NCBI GenBank assembly: GCA_026874595.1
Contig: CM049319.1
Location: 60,332,917-60,396,916, forward strand
Direction of reading: 5' to 3'
DNA: 64,000 nt
Origin: Sipunculus nudus
Taxonomy: Eukaryota > Annelida > Sipuncula > Golfingiida > Sipunculidae
The notes beneath the pieces were generated by a model that was given only the letters and a program-made list of their open reading frames with translations, was not told where the DNA came from and did no database searches. The position numbers and the translations under genes are program-made. Each line of letters starts with the position of its first letter. Position 1 is the first letter of the stretch. Below are positions 60,301-64,000 of this stretch, in pieces.

Positions 60301-63300
60301 ATTCCATCGTTTACTGGTTACTGGAGATATTTTGAATTCAAAATATAGTTAATACTGAAACGAAACTATGTGCCATCGAATAAATCAAGATAACATAAAG
60401 ATATCTGCATGACATTAGTAAAAAGTTAAAATAATTTAATATTTGAGAAAACATCCAGGACACGACAGATATGACGGGACCAAGAACACGTTGCTGTAGC
60501 TTTGTATTAGATGTTGCCTTCCATGGTACCAAAATATGGTAACATACATCGTCAGCTAAAAGACACTATGCAGCCCTGTCACTGAATAAAGATGTGTAAG
60601 GAAAGCGTAAATGAGAACAGGACAGCTTAACATATATATGTTAAACAATATTTGATGATAACGTTTACCAGTTTGACTCATATTATAATTGTCCATTGTT
60701 GTCACATATTCAACTGAAATATAAACATTTCTCAAGTTGAGCAGGTCAAGTTTATTGCCTCCGCCAGGAAGGTATGCGTTCATCCAAGACGTGTGTTTGG
60801 GTGTGTGTCTTTGTGTGTGTTTATTCACAACATAACTCAGGCAATCATGAACGGAATCTGATGTGATTTTCAGGGCTTCTCGGAAATATTCCTATGAAGA
60901 AATGATTCTATTTTCGTGTGGATCTGGCTGAAGAATCGAATAGATTATTGTGGGGAACTGGCTCATGATCCGGATCCAGGAAGTGAATGAAAACACGGGA
61001 TGCGGAATACCCCATGAATGCCAGGGACCTGCATTCATGAGAATGCATGTTTCTAGTTGACGTGTTCTGTGCCAGTGTCTACTGACCTAGTGATCTACTG
61101 ACCTTGGTTCTGTCAAGGAGACAGGTACCGGACTGATGATGAATAAGACGCTCAATAAACTGGCTGTCTTTCCCTTCTTGAATCGCCCTCAAAAGCGCAG
61201 TGTTCCCATCCTGGAATAATTTTAAAATATGATGAAGATATGCGCTGTTTCTAAATGTAAAAAATGACAAGTGATAAGTTTTACTGAGAGTGTCGGAAAA
61301 TATATGTATCTGAATAACAAATCAAAGGTATATATGCTGTCGTAAAATATGGCACATAATCGGACCATATTGTGACTGTTTTCGAAAAATATGTCGTATA
61401 TATATGTGTTAACATTACACAGAGAACATCTTGCAAAGGTCCGGTGTTATTATTTTTCCTAAATATTCGAATTTTTTTCTGGATTGCCGCGAAAAAAAAA
61501 ATATATATAGAGTGCAATTTTTTCACTAACTTTGTCTTTTTCTCGTAGTAATAAAGGATCACAGTGTTCCATTAAGGAATTCCATATCTCAGGAGAGCAG
61601 CTTTTATGCAGTGCTTTGAATATTAATGGTTCTGTGACGTCATCTATCCTGTTCTCTCGCACTCTAAGGTCAAGGTTGACCTTCCCAGTCTGTAGCAGCG
61701 TCTTTACGGTATTATGGTTGTTGTGTTCAATGGCACATGTAAGCGGACAGATGCCATTCCTGTCCTAAAATAGCATAAATTATCTTCAGTTTATAGCTGT
61801 TATCATAATACAAACCAAATAACATTATAATTTGCGGAAGTTTCCACCAGGAAAGTGAATGACAATACTTTGCCGTAAACCATCGACTATACTCATATTG
61901 AAACTGAATTATTTTTGTTCCCATATATTAAATGTAATTATGCCAGTAAAAGGACGATTCCATGCATAGGATTTTATGTTGATATTAAATATCAAAACAT
62001 TTGTATATTTTAACAAGAATTCATGTAAATTATTTACAGCAGTATTGAATGTTTAATTTAGTAATTCATCACGTCAAAACTTATCAAAATTGAAAACCCC
62101 CAGGACTTACCTTATGTTGAATATTAATGTTCCATTTAGTGTCTGTCGACAAGATTTCTTGTACAGCTTTCTCGTCATCTCGTAATACGGCATGCACAAG
62201 TTCCTGTAATACAGCATTTCTCATAGAAAAATTGGTTTCGGTCCAATATTTTAAAATCTGTGGCCAACCAAAGACATGTTGTCCAAATGCTTGTTTGGGT
62301 CTGCTTGGAGGGGTAAATGTTGGCTTCACTGCATTCGGACCAGAAATGTGAGGAAATGAGATGCACAAGCCCTGATGTTCTTGGGTTTGTTTGACTGTAG
62401 TAACAACAAATTCCGAGGTAAAATTGATTTAACATCAGAACTTATTTTGAAAATTATTTAAAAGGCACCCAAACCTCAGGTATTTTATAGATGTTATATA
62501 GGGAAAGTAAATACAGCCACGTGTCCTCCAATCATGTTTTATACGTTGTCGTGGGTCTGTGTATGAGTACACGTCTCTCCAAAACAAGAGGAAAAGAGAT
62601 GAAAGAAACGAAGAAACTTAGAAGAAACATGGAAGAAGTTTTTTCCACTTGTGCACAGGTGTTAGCAAACGGCTTTTTTAGCAAAATATTGGGAGATAAA
62701 ATAATATTTTAATGAGAAATCATTATATTTCATGTATATTAAACATACCTGGAATGTGAAGAAGTCCCTTTAAACATTTATATACACCAGCTATCGGGAA
62801 AAGATCTCCTTTGATTATGTTTATATTCTTAACATACTTTCCCTACAATAAATCGTGTTGTTTCTTCGTGGGCATTTATATGGTTTCAGGTATAAGTGGA
62901 GGTTGGATTCGGGTCAGGTCGCATGAATATTTGCCATAATCAAGTACCTGAGTACTTCTCTGGCTCCAATACATGTAATTTTATCGGTGTTGTATAGACA
63001 AAAGTATGGTAACTATATAAATATATATATTAATATGTAGGCATTCTCTATAGTTAGACGTATACAAGCTTGTTAACATTCATGACCACCAACCAGGGTC
63101 CTGAGTTTATGCCGTAGTAGTTCTAAACATCTCCCTCTGCGGTTATCCTCGGAGCTGGCTTGTAAAATCTGTAGCGCAGACTTACCGTCCTGAAAATAGA
63201 TTAATATTTTCCATCACACTAGCGACATTTGTTGGTGACGACTGACACTCAGCGTTCGGGTTCGTTTCATTGACAAAGAAAGTTCGTAATTGTGTAAGTT

Positions 63301-63999
63301 CAAGTGATGAAAGTGAATAAAATATTACAAATATGAAGACGGGGTCATGTTTGTACTTTCTGGCATGTATCTGGTTCCATTAAACAAAATTTGGGCATAC
63401 AATCTTTATCTAACCAAACAGAGCAGACGACCGTTAAGCCTAGTGCGCACACTCGTGGAAAAGGTCTACTGCAGGCACGAATTTAAGGTTTACACATACA
63501 ATGAATCAAGTTTCCACAGCAACGATCCACACACTGAGGTATTCTCTGGTACTTTTTACAATGTGCTTGAACTTTTAAGTTTAATTTCCAAGTTTTCAGT
63601 TCCAGGCGTTTCAATTTATCAAGATATGAGGCACACATATACTATTACCAAACGTAAATGCCTTTATTTTTTTTAGGAATGCATGTTAAATGCCTATCGG
63701 CTACTATGTAACCTACTCTACACAAATATGTCAAACCAGACCAAATGCACCTTGTTATGGGGTGGTCCTGAAAGTCAAACAGAGGCAAGATTCAAAGCAT
63801 TTCGCGAAGTTATTATTGCCTGATTTTTCTTTGAATTTTCCATAATGAATTAAAAAAAAACAAAGACAGTTATATCGATATTTTTCGGGAAGAAACACAT
63901 TGAAAACCAACTATGGTCAATCATTCTCTTAACGTTGTTTGGACACAAGAAAAAATATAGAAAATTACCATTTTCCCTTCCTGGATTCCTTGGTGTAAC
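54289..63999 (-). CDS. ankyrin-repeat protein, 3' half of a multi-exon gene
   Basis: Twelve minus-strand exons join in frame: 64000(partial)-63970, 63189-63094, 62842-62749, 62394-62111, 61764-61531, 61210-61103, 59443-59375, 57818-57732, 57098-56928, 55539-55438, 55150-55037 and 54384-54289, giving about 495 residues in the window. All junctions are phase 0 except 62842-62749/62394-62111, which share a split codon. Most exons begin at the ankyrin turn (DGKSAL, DRNGICPL, DGNTALL, DGKLPVEL, EGKTLAEM, NGFTALT, EGRLPADY), so one exon holds about one repeat. Ankyrin repeats are protein-binding scaffolds; the partner and cell location are unknown. No signal peptide, kinase, SOCS or membrane segment is seen. 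The N-terminus lies beyond the window. Confidence 0.85.
55037..55150 (-). CDS. ankyrin-gene exon (HNRYPLHYAY)
   Basis: The acceptor is GTATTGCAG and the donor AAG/GTAGG. Phase 0, 38 codons, HNRYPLHYAYILPEDTGRPL with LLLQKDP at the end of the second helix. PLHYA is close to the ankyrin consensus TPLHxA. Confidence 0.83.
55438..55539 (-). CDS. ankyrin-gene exon (NGFTALTRAI)
   Basis: The acceptor is TTTATTTCAG and the donor AAT/GTACGT. Phase 0, 34 codons: NGFTALTRAIVHNQLEVVEK then LITSRPS, a complete ankyrin repeat with canonical spacing. Confidence 0.88.
55540..56927. other. ankyrin-gene intron with a CCAAT-rich, less AT-rich segment
   Basis: No exon is seen. About 56099-56523 is bounded by an inverted 12-bp match (TCAGGTTTGGCC / TTGCCAAACCTGA) and contains CCAAT pentamers at 56157, 56418 and 56470. 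The last two lie in near-identical GCCAATCAGATTT contexts. It could be a mobile element or an internal control region. Confidence 0.4.
56928..57098 (-). CDS. ankyrin-gene exon (EGKTLAEM; linker)
   Basis: The acceptor is TTGTGTTACAG and the donor AAG/GTGAT. Phase 0, 57 codons. It begins EGKTLAEMTSSSGNHDDVQ, has a polar linker, then LFTAAVRGEVQSVKQL, typical of the second half of an ankyrin repeat. Confidence 0.88.
57732..57818 (-). CDS. ankyrin-gene exon (non-ankyrin segment)
   Basis: The acceptor is CTTCTTACAG and the donor ACT/GTAAG. Phase 0, 29 codons: YILNSVGQSFLISLPVGFYG then HLEIKNT. It lacks the D/N-G turn found at the other exon starts and is rather hydrophobic, so it may be a spacer or a diverged repeat. 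Confidence 0.75.
58430..58956. other. segment between two GGGACACTG direct repeats
   Basis: GGGACACTG occurs at 58421-58429 and 58948-58956. The segment has GAGGAATAAAGACGAG near its right end, in the style of a solo LTR, but no TG...CA termini were found to agree with the repeats. Classification open. Confidence 0.25.
59375..59443 (-). CDS. ankyrin-gene exon (DGKLPVELA)
   Basis: The acceptor is TTGCTATAG and the donor CAG/GTATGA. Phase 0, 23 codons, DGKLPVELASELCRTDIVAV ending IHQ. This short ankyrin repeat keeps the turn and helix positions. Confidence 0.85.
59444..61102. other. ankyrin-gene intron with a conserved dispersed repeat at 60757-60985
   Basis: No further exon was found. From GCCTCCGCCAGGAAGG (about 60757), through the TGTGTTTGGGTGTGTGTC tract and ACATAACTCAGGCAATCATG, to GATCCGGATCC (about 60968), the sequence matches a repeat I know from many marine animal genomes. 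Confidence 0.5.
61103..61210 (-). CDS. ankyrin-gene exon (DGNTALLRAIQEG)
   Basis: The acceptor is TTATTCCAG and the donor AAG/GTCAGT. Phase 0, 36 codons, DGNTALLRAIQEGKDSQFIE then RLIHHQ: a clear complete ankyrin repeat. Confidence 0.92.
61531..61764 (-). CDS. ankyrin-gene exon (DRNGICPLTCAIEH; two repeats)
   Basis: The acceptor is CTATTTTAG and the donor AAA/GTTAGT. Phase 0, 78 codons. DRNGICPLTCAIEHNNHNTV then LLQTGKVNLDLR form one repeat; EPLIFKALHKS...SLMEHCDPLLLREKDK forms a second, looser one. The largest repeat-bearing exon. Confidence 0.9.
62111..62394 (-). CDS. ankyrin-gene exon, long linker plus half repeat
   Basis: The acceptor is TTACTACAG and the donor AAG/GTAAG. It completes a codon split at 62749. 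The 94 codons start KQTQEHQGLCISFPHIS, include a proline-rich stretch (TFTPPSRPKQAFG) and end with LVHAVLRDDEKAVQEIL, the second half of an ankyrin repeat. Confidence 0.88.
62749..62842 (-). CDS. ankyrin-gene exon (GKYVKNINII)
   Basis: The acceptor is TTATTGTAG and the donor CCAG/GTATGT. Phase 0 in, phase 1 out. GKYVKNINIIKGDLFPIAGV then KGLLHIP. No ankyrin turn. It is supported by its splice sites and by the phase match to both neighbours. Confidence 0.72.
63094..63189 (-). CDS. ankyrin-gene exon (DGKSALQIL)
   Basis: The acceptor is CTATTTTCAG and the donor CTG/GTTGGT. Phase 0, 32 codons, DGKSALQILQASSEDNRRGR then LELLRHK: an ankyrin repeat with an acidic/basic insertion between its helices. 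Confidence 0.85.
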
Positions 64000-64000
64000 A
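63970..64000 (-). CDS. ankyrin-gene exon, cut by window edge
   Basis: The donor is AAAATG/GTAATT. In phase 0 the visible part reads LHQGIQEGKM, the second half of the PLHxAIxEG ankyrin pattern. The rest lies beyond the right edge. Confidence 0.65.

Noticed and set aside
1-64000. CRISPR arrays, operons, ribosome binding sites or phage modules
   Set aside because: The window is intron-containing animal DNA; the regular repeats are transposon cores and microsatellites, not spacer arrays.

Overview
This is an animal nuclear window. It is AT-rich and intron-rich, with short phase-consistent exons scattered through kilobase introns, many small DNA-transposon relics and several copies of a hairpin-ended repeat. 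The repeat style (stem-loop ends, a CGTC microsatellite near one end, internal core repeats) and the gene structures suggest a lophotrochozoan, most likely a mollusc such as a bivalve. That is inferred from style only; no species was identified.

Layout. (1) 1-5.8 kb, + strand: the last two coding exons (1547-1698, 5696-5798) of a gene that enters from the left. The product is a cysteine-rich, probably secreted polypeptide that I do not recognise. A hAT-type element lies upstream of the first exon, a 2.6-kb hairpin-ended repeat fills much of the intron, and a degenerate minisatellite follows the stop codon. (2) 5.8-15.7 kb: no gene seen; a 425-bp inverted-repeat element and two hairpin-ended repeats arranged tail to tail. 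(3) 19.05-44.5 kb, - strand: a complete endosomal Qa-SNARE gene of the syntaxin-7/12 family, with ten coding exons (906 nt, 301 residues, all phases agree) and a probable noncoding first exon near 44.4 kb. Its introns hold two hairpin-ended repeats, two nested TA-target insertions, one hAT-type element and several worn pogo-like fragments. (4) 44.75-53 kb: a long hairpin-ended repeat with at least seven ~340-bp core units, a 1.6-kb element with ~185-bp inverted ends, and otherwise unassigned sequence. (5) 53.1-64 kb, - strand: the 3' half of an ankyrin-repeat gene. Twelve exons, one cut by the window edge, nearly all start in phase 0 at the D/N/E-G turn of a repeat.

The three genes are independent; nothing suggests co-regulation. 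The most unusual material is in the repeats: a multi-copy hairpin-ended family whose core units keep a 12-bp palindrome (GGTGGCGCCACC) while the rest drifts; two tiny near-perfect palindromes of 56-58 bp that appear to be one family of insertions, one with an exact 9-bp target duplication; and two TA-target insertions whose empty sites are preserved in a sister repeat 20 kb away. All exon calls come from reading splice sites and frames by eye; no homology search was run.
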